Below are positions 1-12,239 of a stretch of 64,000 bases of DNA, piece after piece. Origin of the DNA: Trichoplax adhaerens (Eukaryota; Placozoa; Uniplacotomia; Trichoplacea; Trichoplacidae); contig NW_002060973.1 in NCBI RefSeq assembly GCF_000150275.1, positions 389,713-453,712 of the forward strand, written 5' to 3'. Position 1 is the first letter of the stretch. Every line of letters begins with the position of its first letter. The notes below the pieces were generated by a model that was not told the DNA's origin, searched no databases, and saw only the letters and a list, made by a program, of their open reading frames with translations. A program made the translations under genes and the position numbers.

Positions 1-272
1 TGATTTGAATAGAATTACAAAATATCATTTCTCCTTACAAAGATAAAATAAAATAGAATAAAACTTTAAGCTAACTAACTGTCTTTTACAAATTATTACC
101 TCTAGTATTTTAATAAATCAACTAAACACTATAGAACGAAATTATAAAATTGTTCAAACTCGTATCTGATACTGTATTACGCATCATTGAGATCGATTTA
201 TCAGGAAATTGAGAGCCAGAAAGGCTAATTAAATCGTGTTATGTATTAATTGTTTTTGCATGACATCATTAG

Positions 273-1848
273 GACCATTTATGACAATTATCTTGAAACG
301 TTAGACTTCTTGCAATTATTGCATCGTCTGAATATACTGTAAGTATTGTAAGTTACTATTTAATGTAACATATTCAAACACTACTCACATTTATTCGCAT
401 AGGTTCATCTAAGATATACACTATTTAATGAGAATTTTATATTGTACATTTATTCATTTAAAACTTGTTAGAGTGGTCGCCAAAAATCGAATAAAAGATT
501 TGAAAAGCGGCTACTTTAAAAACTCGACCAATTTGACACGTTTGTAAGAACCGATAATATTTAAGCTATTAAGTCATTATGTAGCAAGAAATTGAAATTT
601 TACATACGCAATGATTCTTACGTAATCTAATGTCGAACATAATATACGTAATAATAAGATGTTTGTAATGTTTAACGCCAATTTTGCTATCTATCGTAGA
701 AACATGAGCTATAACAAAATCGAAACTCTTCGAAGTAGAACATTTGAGAAGGGTAGAAATATCTTGCGTTTGTAAGTTAAAAGAACCATATATATTAAAT
801 ATACTCCACATTAGTATTCCTTAAAATTCATAAAATGCACTTTTGACCATTGTTTATAGAGACTTGGATCATAATAAGATTTCTTTTATAGAAAATGAAG
901 CATTTCTCGGCTTATTAAAGTTACAGATTCTGTAAGCTAATGATTTCTATTAAGAAACATGATATAAAATAGCTATTTGCCGACTATTTTTCCTGAAAGA
1001 GATTAACTGCATATGATATTACGTTACTAGGGATATCAGTTATAACCGCATAATTTCATTAAAAGGAATATTCTCTCAAGATTTGACTCACCTAATTTTA
1101 CTGTATGTCAATATTGGATAACGTGTATCCTGTAATAGCTTAAATATTTTACTAGATCAGTGATATGGTACTGCTATAGATTAAAAATTGGCTTTAATTT
1201 AGCAGTAGAACAGTGAAACACAATTTTTCTGCTATGTACAAAACTTTAACTTTCTCTGCCAGTACAAGTTTAATACGAATAATCCAATATAGATTTTTAA
1301 TATGATCAAATAAGTAAGCGTATGTAATTTAAAATTAGTAAATTCTCTGGATTTAGAAGCTGACATATCCAAAATATTTCATTAAAGACTATCTAAAAGA
1401 TTAATTTAGTCCTTTAATTTGTAGTAAATTTTTATCAGTAACTCATTATTAATTTTAGGATAGTTATAGCAGGCTTTCTTTACCGGGCCATTAAATTATT
1501 TTATTTTAAATCGATAATATATTAATATTTTTTTTCAATCTCAATTTTATTATCTAATTTTTGTTTCACAAATTCAAGAAATTGTAATGGAAATCAAATC
1601 ACTTCTATAGCTGGAGCACCGTTTTCTAATTTGAAAAAGCTTGACAAATTGTATGCTTAGTAATTATAGATTCTCTATCCTATCCTAGATACTTAGTATA
1701 ATTGGATCCATAAGATTACTAAAATTAAAAAAATTTAATTATTATTCTCCAATTAAAAATTATTTATATTTAGATATTTAAATCAAAATCAGTTAACAGA
1801 AGTGGCTCCTGATAGTTTTAATAATTTGATTCATTTGCATATCCTGAA
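273..1848 (+). CDS. Gene A LRR exons, block 1 (7 exons)
   Basis: Exons at 273-338, 472-543, 700-771, 860-931, 1031-1102, 1579-1650 and 1774-1848. Each encodes one LRR of 22-25 residues with a core like LxxNxIxxLxxxxFxxLxxLxxL, preceded by AG and followed by a GTAAGT, GTAAGA, GTAAGC or GTATGY donor. They correspond to gene B exons 38902, 39176, 39414, 40770, 40975, 41273 and 41469. The last exon is odd: the expected donor after position 1845 reads GAAGT rather than GTAAGT. The nearest usable donor (GTATGT at 1849) lengthens the exon by exactly one codon and keeps phase 2. Confidence 0.8.
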
Positions 1849-4800
1849 GTATGTAATCTAGAAGAAACTTTTAACTGGCCTTAAAGGGCACAAAATTGAT
1901 TAATTTATTGTAAAATGATAAGTTGTGATATATAGCGATCACAAAATTCCAAATTTTAGAAAAATAAGGGCTTTATTGAATCTTATACAAAGATTAACTA
2001 CACACAGCTCTACTCTAGCCGAGTACTACTACTAAAGACTTCTAGAACGAACTAACAGAATAATCTAAAGTTGCATGCTTCTATGCTTTTCGTAGCATTC
2101 GCAGCTACAATCCGCATGGCAACCTTTTACCTTATTTTACACTTAGTAAAATTATTCTTAGTAACACTATTCTACTGCAGACCATCATTAATCCGATATG
2201 GATACGACTACAGTATTTACGTAGACGTTATTCACACCAGCAATAGTATAATGAATTAACCATATCCTAATATATGATTTGCAGTTCTATTTTTACCTGT
2301 AACCTTATTAGTAACTCAACACCTTACTGTATATAGTCATCTATACTTTAGCATAGAGTCTATACCACTATAGTCTATAGTTATGGCTACCAAATATCTC
2401 TTAGGATAAATATCTACCGCACATTATACTAAACATGGCTAACAGTCTACAATTACAATACTAAGTTACATTACACAAGTACTTAATGGTAACTGCAATC
2501 ATTTTGTGTATATCTCTCTTTGAAACAGCTCAATAGATCATAATAAACTTACCCGTTTATCCTGTCTATCAATCTCCGAAAATATCCATGATTTGTAAGT
2601 AATACGATTACAACTTGTTCTTATTTATACCATTCAACTAAATCAATTAAATTTTTATATTATTTTAAATCAATGCATAATAATTATGGCATTATGACAG
2701 AGTTGGTAGTAAAATTAAATCCGGCATTATTTCCAATTTTTCGATTTCGATTGTAATTGTATTGGCGAAATACTGCTCGCATTTGCGTATATTCCTGTAA
2801 TCATCCTTTTAAAATGGCTAAAGAATAGCCTTTCTCAATACGATTAGTTAAGCCATTCTACAGAACAAATTTAATTATTGCTACTGTCTTGATAAATTTA
2901 ACATTTTAATCTATCAGTACAATACTTAGAGTAAAATTCCAGTCTAGAAGTTCACATGCGTTGTTTCACTAATTAAAATTTGCAAAGACAATTGTGCAAT
3001 AATTAAATGAAATTAGTTTTAAGACGGGCTATGGAAGACTGATTACGAATATTTATACTAACTTTTATGATGCAATTGATTTAAGCATATTCTAACTATA
3101 TTTATATTACTGGATGTATAATTTAGGAGTTTAAGTCATAACAATATATCCTATATCTCACCAAGTTGCAATAAAACATTTGGCAGTTTACTGAAGAGAT
3201 TGTAAGTCACAATTCATTTATTATCTCTTTTAAATCTAAAATAGAACTAAGACATATCAAAAACGACTATCTGTTATAGAGGACATATATAAATATGTAA
3301 TGATCTCAGCTAATTGCAGTAATACGGTATGTGACTGATAGAATATGGACTTGCACTGCTTCTACTATGAGACTGTAATAGCACACGTCTATGTACNNNN
3401 NNNNNNNNNNNNNNNNNNNNNNNNNNNNNNNNNNNNNNNNNNNNNNCGAGTAATGAGCAAGTTTTATTTAAGCTATCAAGATTACCTCCAGCGATGTAAG
3501 CAATGAAAAAAAATTAAATGATGATCTAATTTTCTCAGCCTAGTCTAGAACTCTGTCGTATTATTATAATAAAGTATAATCAGAAATTATTTAAAAACTT
3601 ATTCTTGTTTTCGTACTTGAAAAATAGACTATTGGCAGGGAATAACATAAGCGCTATTCCGATATCGTTTTTAAAATGGAATATTTATCTTAGAACATTG
3701 TAAGTGAATCTTTTGTTAATCGATCTAATAATGACCACTTAGTATTTAAAAGAGAATTTAAGTATGGCGTAGAATAAATAAGAATTAGTCTTACATTATC
3801 CTACCGGAACCGTATCTAAATTTATGAAAAAGTATGATAAACCATATGAGAGTACTTTATATTAAATGATGCTGTCCATTATAAACTTAACTAGTATAAG
3901 TAGAGCACAGCTAGGATATTGCGATTATTATAATAGCAGATAAATTTTATTTAACACGAATGTTTAAAATTAGTTAAGAATTCTGTGAAAGTTATTTATT
4001 GCAATTAAGCTATACTTGAAGCCTAGTCTTACGACTTTTCATTGTTTAGGTCCATTAGCAGCAACAAAATGTCACTATCTGCCATTAAACAAACCATGCG
4101 TGGCCTTTATATTGACGATGGCTGCATACCGCCATTAGTCTATAACTACGGAGAATATTACAGATGCCATCATTATTCGCTGTAAGTAAACAATATGTCC
4201 GTAATTTTTATAATACAAATAACTTACATATAATTGCGCAAATCTTCTCGATAGGACTTGACTTCTTTTCAGTATCTAGAATATTCTTACCTCGAATGAC
4301 TAATCTCATCATTTATTTTTATGCAAAACTGACTTGATCAGAGACTTGAGCGACTGTGGACTGAATAAAATTCCTTTGGATATTTTTATCCATCTTCATG
4401 GCTTTTTAAAAGTCTTGTAAGTCAATTTAAGTGGCAACAATTATCATATATAGTTTCTTTAACCTAAAACGTTGAAAGAATCTACGAATAGGACTATAGG
4501 TATTTCATTTTTTTATCTGATTTCTTAATTAGCTTCCATTATATCAAATTTAATTTTGATGTATTGATAGTAATATTTCTATTTTCTATTTCATCGTATT
4601 ACATTTTAATACTTTAATACATTTATAACAAACAAAGCCTATTAACCATTGAACAGTAAAATTTCTTACAATTAATTCAATTTTGAATACACGAGCTTAT
4701 AAAAGTAAAAATTTCATATTATCATCCACAGTTAATTTTAAGACTAATGAGAAATATACGAATGTTTTCATTTACAACTTATGTTCATAGCCTGCTAGTA

Positions 4801-7800
4801 ACTCACAAATTCAATGAGTACTATAATTTTGAAGGATATCAACGTTTTGATTTTCTTCAATAATATCCTAAAAATTGTTACGGAAGTTTATTGGCATCGT
4901 TTCTTTACTGGATAATTCAATGTGAGATTATCAACTGAATCAGTTGAAATACCATTAAACATCCAAAATAGGAATAAGTGTCATTTATCTTCTGCCATGA
5001 AATCTGTAACAGGTTGAAGATACCTAAAATGCTAATTTCCGCCGAAATTAGAGCATCAATTACAGCGCACCCTTATGCTAGTACCTGATATTTCAATAAT
5101 TATACAGCACTATAATGCTAATGATAGTCTATATTTCAAATTTTATTTTAATCTTCCATATTAAAATATTTTCCTTTCCACCTTATTGAGCAACAGAACA
5201 CTCAATAATAACAACATCGAAAATATGGATGCGTCAGCCATATTTCGAGATAGTGATCACAATTTACGAGAACTGTAAGTTCATTTATAAGCTATTCTTT
5301 CACTTAGGTATCGTTGACAGGAATGCAACCTTTGCTGAAGTTAAATTTCTTTTGATGCAGAACATCATTTAAATAAAATATATATTATCATTATTTTATC
5401 TATTGCTTCCTAGATAACATCGTAATGACATGCAATAAATGCTAAGTATTGACTGAATAGCTATTAAATTCCAATGTAGGCATTTGGCCAATAACAAAAT
5501 ATTGAACTTCACGAATTCTAATAATATACAATTTAATGCATTAAAGATACTGTAAGTAGCAAAAGTTTGCTCTATATAAACTTTTAGACTGTGAAAATGA
5601 AATAATGATAGTCTGTATTTTTTCGAATTTCGTCAATTATTCAGAGACGTCGCTAAAAACCGGCTAACTGATATTTGCGGAAGATCAGATTTATTAGGAA
5701 TCGCACCCTATGTATTCGATATGTAAGTATTCGTTTCTTAATGATTTTTAACCAAGTAGCTATAAATATGTTAATTATCTGTGGTTTATACGTAACTACA
5801 GATATTTAGATTTCAATCAAATCCGAGTTTTAAAACCAAGATGTTTTGGAACCCTATTCAAGCTACAGAAACTGTAAGTACTATTATCGCTAAAATTTAT
5901 GGAGCGAGATAACTACTCACAATTACAGTAGTTTAATAGCCTCACTGCTACTACGATATAGCTCTTGGCATAAGAGATAATGCCGTACCTCACCATTTCA
6001 TCATCAGCTACGGCCCATTTGGATACTTTATTTTATGCGAACCATTACAAATAGATAACTGTTTAAGTGATGCACTGTGTATGAAATAAACTTTGTCGTA
6101 ATTTAAATTATTCAGTTTACTTAGATTAAATATTGTACTATTTCTAATCTCATTCTCTCTAAGATCAATTAAATCGAATCCATTAGTGGCTTTAAAGGAA
6201 GTTTCATTTTATGGCTCAGCTACCTTAGGCGCGGTGTAAGTTAGATGACCATAAACATCTGATTTTGTAGATTTAATCGAAATTTTATTATTGTTAGTTA
6301 CCGGTACTGATCTAGAAGTACTCGCCAAATTTGTTACCGAAATCAGTAATATCTCAAAAAATTATCAGTTAAAGCTTCTATATAATAAGTTAAAATTGAA
6401 ATATTGAAAGAGTTGCATTAATAGTTTGAATAAAATCGTACTTCGGTGGATTAACACGAATTAAACGTCGCTTCTGCGGCGATGCATGAAAAGATCTCAA
6501 ATTGAGTAAACTTTACCCTTTCATATAACTATCCTAAAGCTAATTTCTTACAGATATGATTGTTACAATTAAATATTATAGTACTTCAAGAACATTTGTA
6601 ATCAATGTTAATATTAACTATTCATTTTGTAATTTCTTATTTCATTTGGACGATTAAATATCGGCATGTTAGAGATTCTACTCGCGCATATTTATGCTGC
6701 ATTGTTCCTGCAAAGATTACTACCTGCTCGCCATCTCCTGATTTAGATTCTGCTTCAAGTTGTGAAAATATTCTTGCTCATACGACTTTACAATTAGCTG
6801 TTTGGATTATGGCTATCGCTGCGTTCATTGGAAATATAATGGTCATCGCCAATAATCGTTCTGATAAAACTCGCAAAACGAGCAAAGCTACTGAATTAGT
6901 CTTCACGAATTTAGCATTGTCTGATTTCTTAATGTCAATATATCTAATTATCATTGGAATCGGCGATTTCGTATATCGTGATCGTTATGCTCACAATACT
7001 GAAGAATGGCTTAGAAGTCCTACTTGCGTCATAGCATCATTTTTAATATGTACATCAAGTTTAATGTCAGTTCTTATGATGTTGTTTATAGGCATCGATC
7101 GTTACACAATTACTTCAGATCCCTTTGCATCATCGGATACAAGATATAAAAGGACTAAAATATTACTCGTATTAGGATGGCTACTAGTAGGAGTTTTCGT
7201 AGGCATACCAGTTTTTATGAGTATTAACCAACCCGGCGACAGGCGTCTATATCAGTTAAGTTCAATTTGCTCTCCAAGTAATTTAAGCGATCGATTCTAT
7301 GCTAGTTGGACAATTTCATTTGTAGTAATTCAACTTTTATGCTGGATTTTAACTTTAGCACTTTATTTAAAATTAGTAACTATAGTAAGTAAAACGCAGC
7401 GTTCTGTTCGAAGTAGTGCTCAATCACGCAGTTTTGCCGTTGCTATTCGGATATCACTGATCATAATAACAGATTTATTGGCTTGGCTACCAGTTTATAT
7501 TATTTCCGTTATGTCCATCGCACAAGGCACCCTAAATATATTCATTCTACAATTTGCTGTCATCTTAGCTATTCCACTGAATTCGGCTATTAATCCATAT
7601 ATTTATACGGCTACTGGAACGGCTTGTTTTTATCGCTTAACAACAACTAAGAGCAAAAGAAATTCAATGTACTATTCAGCAACACGAAATACTTCTATGA
7701 ATCAGTTTACAACTAATATCAATAAATCGAAGTTTACTAGTACTAATCGGCTTTCTAAATATGAGACTGTGATTAACGATATTGATGATCGTATTCCTGA

Positions 7801-8374
7801 AAAACTAGACGACAGCAATCAAGACCTTAATGAAGTTACTAACAATCAAACTGTTCAAGTAGTCAATAAGAAAGAACATAGTTCTCATTCTACACAGCCC
7901 ATCGTCACTGTAATATATTATGCTCATAATGTAGGCTTCTTATTAAGTATCCGGCGAAGTAAAAACTGTAGCACAGTTTCGTGCTTAGCTGCTAATGTAT
8001 TAGCTATCAACGGCGATCTGGACTCTTCTCGTGATACAAATTTAAAAAATTGCATCATGATTGATGTTAGTAACTTCTTGCAGATTTATAAACTGGAAAA
8101 AATAACTTGGAAAAGTGAAGAAACCGATGCAGCCGTAATTAATACCGGTATTATAAATCCTGCATTTGATGGGAATGATGATTGGAATACTAAGTTTGCT
8201 AAAAATAGAAAAGATATTTTAGCAATAAGGACTGATATAAATCATCAAGCATGTGATCGCATTGACGGAGAAGAAGACAGTGTGCAACATAATCAACTAA
8301 GTAATGTTCAGTATAGGAACGCAGGAGTACAAGGTAGGTATTATCCTCCTTTATTTCTTACTAGAACAAAATAA
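273..8374 (+). CDS. Gene A: LRR-containing GPCR (LGR/RXFP-like), 3' part, multi-exon
   Basis: Gene A is the 3' part of a leucine-rich-repeat G-protein-coupled receptor, expected at the plasma membrane with the LRR solenoid outside. I place 17 LRR exons (273-6235, one cut by the N gap) and a terminal exon (6673-8374) with hinge, seven membrane segments and tail. Every junction is phase 2 and uses AG acceptors with GTAAGT-like donors. The exons match, one for one and in order, the last 18 LRR exons of gene B, except that the counterpart of B 41637-41702 is missing. The 5' part (signal peptide, LRRNT, more LRRs) must lie upstream of the window. The ligand cannot be told from sequence. Family assignment is strong; the exact splice model is inferred by eye and by comparison with gene B. 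Confidence 0.85.
1922..2465 (+). repeat. Repeat family R1, copy a, in a gene A intron
   Basis: Diverged copy of R1 inserted in the intron between exons ending at 1848 and starting at 3127. It lies just where gene A lacks the LRR exon that B has at 41637-41702. It contains an open frame (2071-2259) similar to that of the 11338 copy. Confidence 0.65.
3127..3699 (+). CDS. Gene A LRR exons, block 2 (3 exons, one partly in N gap)
   Basis: Exons at 3127-3201 (75 nt), a partial exon ending at 3495 whose visible part starts right after the N run at 3447, and 3628-3699. They match gene B exons 41863-41937, 42124-42210 and 42344-42415. The partial exon keeps the conserved LxxLPP ending seen in B, followed by a GTAAGC donor. 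Its first half and acceptor are hidden in the 50-N gap. All junctions are phase 2. Confidence 0.78.
3397..3446. other. Assembly gap (50 N)
   Basis: A run of 50 N, probably a placeholder of arbitrary length. It removes the start of a gene A LRR exon whose end is readable at 3447-3495. Confidence 0.99.
4050..4416 (+). CDS. Gene A exons: long Cys-bearing module and following LRR
   Basis: The exon at 4050-4181 is 132 nt (44 residues), far longer than its neighbours. It opens as an LRR (SISSNKMSLSAI) and continues into a stretch with two cysteines (DDGC and YRCHH). Gene B has the same module at 43526-43648 (41 residues), also with two cysteines. The next exon, 4342-4416, is a normal 25-residue LRR matching B 43800-43874. 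Donors are GTAAGT and phases are 2-2. The cysteine pair may form a disulfide-closed loop off the solenoid; that is inference. Confidence 0.8.
5197..6235 (+). CDS. Gene A LRR exons, block 3 (5 exons, membrane-proximal)
   Basis: Exons at 5197-5274, 5480-5551, 5645-5722, 5802-5873 and 6164-6235 match gene B exons 45025, 45294, 45461, 45646 and 45900 in length and sequence. Lengths are 78, 72, 78, 72 and 72 nt. All donors are GTAAGT. The last ends in GT, which joins the first A of the 7TM exon to make a valine codon, the same arrangement as in gene B. A conserved cysteine (ICGRS in both genes) lies in the 5645 exon. Confidence 0.82.
6673..8374 (+). CDS. Gene A terminal exon: hinge, 7TM domain and cytoplasmic tail
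   Basis: The exon starts after GTTAG at 6668-6672; the ATG at 6605 is intron read-through. Residues counted from the first full codon: hinge cysteine pair CC at 8-9, C18 and C30 (the CC pair recalls the LGR hinge); TM1 about 42-60 with GNxxV; TM2 74-95 with LALSD; TM3 118-142 with IDRY; TM4 162-182; TM5 209-235; TM6 257-279 with AWLP in place of CWxP; TM7 289-313 with NSAINPYIY (NPxxY). C118 and C199 can form the usual TM3-ECL2 disulfide. A tail of about 250 residues follows, containing VINDIDD and INPAFDG, both conserved in gene B. The DRY and TDLLAWLP forms resemble RXFP-type LGRs more than glycoprotein hormone receptors. Stop at 8374. Confidence 0.93.
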
Positions 8375-8797
8375 ATCATTGTTGTAATGGAAGTTATTTT
8401 TCATTTATTACCAGATGAACAAGATAGAAGAAGTAAAAATTCCATTGTAAGAAGCAATTCTTGGTAGTTCCTAAACAAAAATGATACTACTACTATCAAT
8501 GGTTGACGTATAATACTTAGGAAAAGTTTTCATTTATTTAATTATGATATTTACTATTATTCTGCACTCAATATGACTGTAACTCGTACATACTTAGTAA
8601 TAATATTAGGTTGCCTTTAATGTAATCATATTCTCTTTTTCATATCATGTTGGGTATTCTTTTCGATTAATTAGATTAATGTTCAATGCAAATTCCCCAA
8701 ATTTCTTGCCGATAGCATTATCATCAACACTGTTTCCTTCGGTACCGATGATATTTACTATTCTATAACCTTTCTAATACTATTTCATAATAATAAA
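8370..8797 (+). terminator. Candidate poly(A) signals of gene A
   Basis: AATAAA occurs at 8370-8375, overlapping the stop codon, and again at 8792-8797, about 420 nt downstream. The second is the more plausible signal. AT-rich sequence makes chance matches common. Confidence 0.3.
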
Positions 8798-8896
8798 TAT
8801 TCATATTTAGCTCTTAATCATTGTAGTGATGCACCTCATATTTGATTTCACCGATAGCTATGTTTAAAGTAGCTTAGAAGAAGGTTGATTATTAAT

Positions 8897-9350
8897 GTAG
8901 TGTATTTAGAATATACTGTAACTATATTCTACTCTTAAATATAGACATGTTGTATTGCTCTTATATTTAGACATATCTGCAGTCCGCTTACTTCACATTC
9001 ATATATAGGCTACTGTATTTAGTTATTACAGTACTCGCTGTTTGCTACAATCATCAAATATGTTGTAACCTGTTATGGTATATGTTGTATCTAAATCTAC
9101 AATCCTATTCTTTGCATGCGTTCTATCTTTAAGCTATAAACGTCGCCCTTTTCCACCTCAGAAATCGTTAGTTTCCTGGTTAGTCTTCGCAGGTTACTCA
9201 CGACAGCTTGCACGCTGGTCTACCGTAACTACCTCACTGTACTTACTTAACTACTTAAAATAAAGTATAAGTTTTATACAACTTTTGGTGTACTAAATGT
9301 AAATGGCAACTAAATCTCAATCCTCTGAGATATCGAACCCTACATCACAA
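8897..9350 (+). repeat. Repeat family R4, copy a
   Basis: About 450 bp shared with the reverse strand of 27707-28189. The left end reads TGTAGTGTATTTAG and the right end CGAACCCTACATCAC. A 62-codon open frame inside (9075-9263) is not preserved as such in the other copy, so I do not call a gene. Confidence 0.65.
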
Positions 9351-11337
9351 GTAATATTATTCATTACAGACTATTGGTAGTATACTCCTATCAAAATACA
9401 AGGCCAAGTCTGGGTGAATAGCTATAGAATAATTGTGAAGATGCTTGACCCTTTACATTCTAGGACATTAATAAATAAGTAAATACATCTTAAGTAAACA
9501 GATTCAAACAATGGCAACATTGATTGCTCACATGAAGATAAGTGTTGCATTCGTTTATTTTATTCTAATTGTTAGCCATTTTTTTTGTGGTAAATTGATT
9601 GATTTTAAACTATATGGGAGATACAAATAAGAGGCTCGTAATTGGTTCGAGTTCATTGTTAATAATTCAATATTACTTGACTGTTCTATAACCCTGCAGT
9701 AATTGTTTTTATATTCTGTCTTAACTTTGACAATTATTTTGTGATAATTAGGGTTTTAGATAGATCAAGGAGTTGGATATTTTCATTTCAGTAACAGGTT
9801 AAGTTCCTTATTATGACCTGCTATTGTTTTGTAATTTTTATATGGTAGAATTTTTTTTTTTATTCGATATTTATGGAGCAGTTTAAATTTTTATAGTGTT
9901 TTGCATTTTGAATGTAGTTGTGTAAAAATAAGTGTTACAATTGCGTTAAAGTTTTAGCGAGCAATATTGAGTACCGTTACACAAATACGAATTTAATTGC
10001 CGATATACTTATGAACCATTTACTTTTAGTCACTATATTTGATAACATTGACCTATAAGTTTGCATAGGTTCCTTTTTACTTTTTTGCTGCGAAATAATA
10101 TTCGTAGATAAATACTTATCATATTTCGATAGAGATCGTAAATTGGGTGGGTAATAGTTGATAATAACATTTTTTTGATACTTACATTCTGGTATAGCCA
10201 ACTGCTTAGGCCTATAATGTTCATTTACCGACACCTAGTAATTAATACGTATGCAAATTTAACACTAAATGGTATATTTTCAAAGAAAGTTTCAGATCAA
10301 TTTCGCCTAAGGAGACGAATAGTTTATTGACATCCCACAACGAAAGAGGAGATCTTCGGCATTTACTGCTGTATTGCAAGACAGATGTTGGAAGGACTCG
10401 CCTGTCAGCAGGCTTGTAATGAGTAATTCCTATTCTGGAATTTTAAGGTCCAGCTTATAAATTTAACAGAAACAGATTCTGTTTGTTAATTTTTTGTAAT
10501 TAATTAATTAATTATCAATTTTTATTTATTTAATTTCCAATTGCTTCATAAGAAATCAGCTAGAACTTGGATAAACCAATAGCAAGTGATAATAGTAGGC
10601 ATTTAAAATTGATTATATATAAACAATCACAAAATATTCGATAAAAGGATCATTTAAGCAACGAAAATTTGTTTCAGGACTGTTAAGGCCAGGGATAATC
10701 AATGTTCTGTAGTGTAATACACTTACATGCCAAGTTCGTAAATATATTTTGAAAAATATGCTTAGCATTTGTGATACGATATTAAAGTCAAATATGCTTG
10801 AAATTTTATTAAATTCAGGGATCACATTTTCTATCAACGATATATACTGAGTAATAATGAATAGCTATTTATTATTAAGGTTTGCAATCCATAAAAAGGA
10901 ATCTGAATTACTAGAATAAAACATTCTCTACTACGGAATAAATGCGCGAGCACCGCTTTTAACCTTAAAAATATTATTTACCATGACTCCGTCTGTGGGA
11001 GAAGAAGCTACTTTTAGTCTTCTAAGAAGAACTATAGAAAAATAGCAAAAACAGCCCAGATAATCAAGTTATTCAAATCTCCATCAACAATTCCGTAAAA
11101 TGTAAACAAAAGACAATCAAATACTCCTTTAAAATATTCTACGCTGAAACTAAGATTCGTATTAGCATATGAAGAAACAGAACTATGCATGACTGTCATT
11201 TACCGCTTTTTATGTGCACAGTGCGATAAACATATGTACAATATTTCATTATACCAGCCATCATTGTAATTCCTTTTTTGAGGACGGCGACTATTCTACG
11301 TCACATGGCGCTTTAACTCATATTAACTTTGTACTTT

Positions 11338-11885
11338 TGTGATAAAATCTGATCACGAAAATTCCAAAGTTGTAGAAAATTAGAAGAACTTTATTAGATC
11401 TAATACAAAGACTAACCACACACAAATCTACTCTAGCCAAATATAACTACTGAAAGAATTTTAGAAAGAATAATCAGATAATCAAATGTCTCCTGTTTTT
11501 ATACTCCCAGTAGCCTGCGCAGCTAGAATCATCATAACAGCATTCTACCATATTTTACACATATGTAGCTTATTATTAGTCACAATATTTTACAGCGAAC
11601 CATCAGTAATCCAATATGGAAATGATTGCAGTATTTTCGTAGATATTATTCCTACCAGTCAAAGTAAAATGAACTAAGCATATCCTGATACATGATTTAC
11701 AATTCTATTTCTACCTCTAACGTTATTAGTGGCTCAACATCTTACTGTATATAAACATCTGTGCTCTAGCATAGAGTTTATCCTTACAGTCTATAATTAT
11801 GGGCTACTAAATATATCATAAGACAAATATAGAAACCACACTACCGTACTTCAACCTAAACATGGCTAATGGCCTACAATCACAA
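11338..11885 (+). repeat. Repeat family R1, copy b (intact ends)
   Basis: A 548-bp MITE-like element with short inverted ends TTGTGAT and ATCACAA. Other copies are at 1922-2465, 15105-15640 (reverse), 28561-29102 (reverse) and 35234-35886 (reverse). A 63-codon open frame (11486-11677) resembles the one in copy a, but no transposase is recognisable. Confidence 0.7.
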
Positions 11886-12239
11886 TACTAAGTTACTTTA
11901 CAACTTTACATAAAATTTATGATAACATGCACATTTTTTCTATGCTATGAAATTTATTGCATTAAGAGTCACCATTATCTTCAGAAATGAATAATTTCAA
12001 GTGTAAAACGTCATAAAAACATATGTTGCCTTATAAATATTTATATAGTTTATGAAATTATTACGTACCTGGCTGCGATTCTATAAACCTTGTGGAGTAT
12101 TTGCAATACGTGGCAGTAAATCAATTATCTTTTGTCAAATTATTCTGATAGTAAAGTACAGTATTTTGTTTGAAATTGTTATTTCAATCTGTTATAATAA
12201 TTATTAATTAGGAATAATATCTATTTTGCGATATCGATA

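Noticed and set aside
569-811. Minus-strand open frame opposite gene A exons
   Set aside because: It overlaps the plus-strand LRR exon at 700-771, has no recognisable domain, and is a shadow of conserved coding sequence. The same holds for minus-strand frames at 16516-16749, 37827-38018, 38184-38366, 46787-46990, 47612-47812 and 57715-57936.
6605-6672. The ATG at 6605 as the start of an intronless GPCR gene
   Set aside because: Comparison with gene B shows homology begins at the AG acceptor (6671-6672) with a phase 2 junction to the last LRR exon; the first 22 residues of that frame are intron read-through.
9075-9263. 62-codon open frame in the A-B spacer
   Set aside because: It lies in repeat R4, is not evidently kept in the other copy, and has no similarity I recognise.
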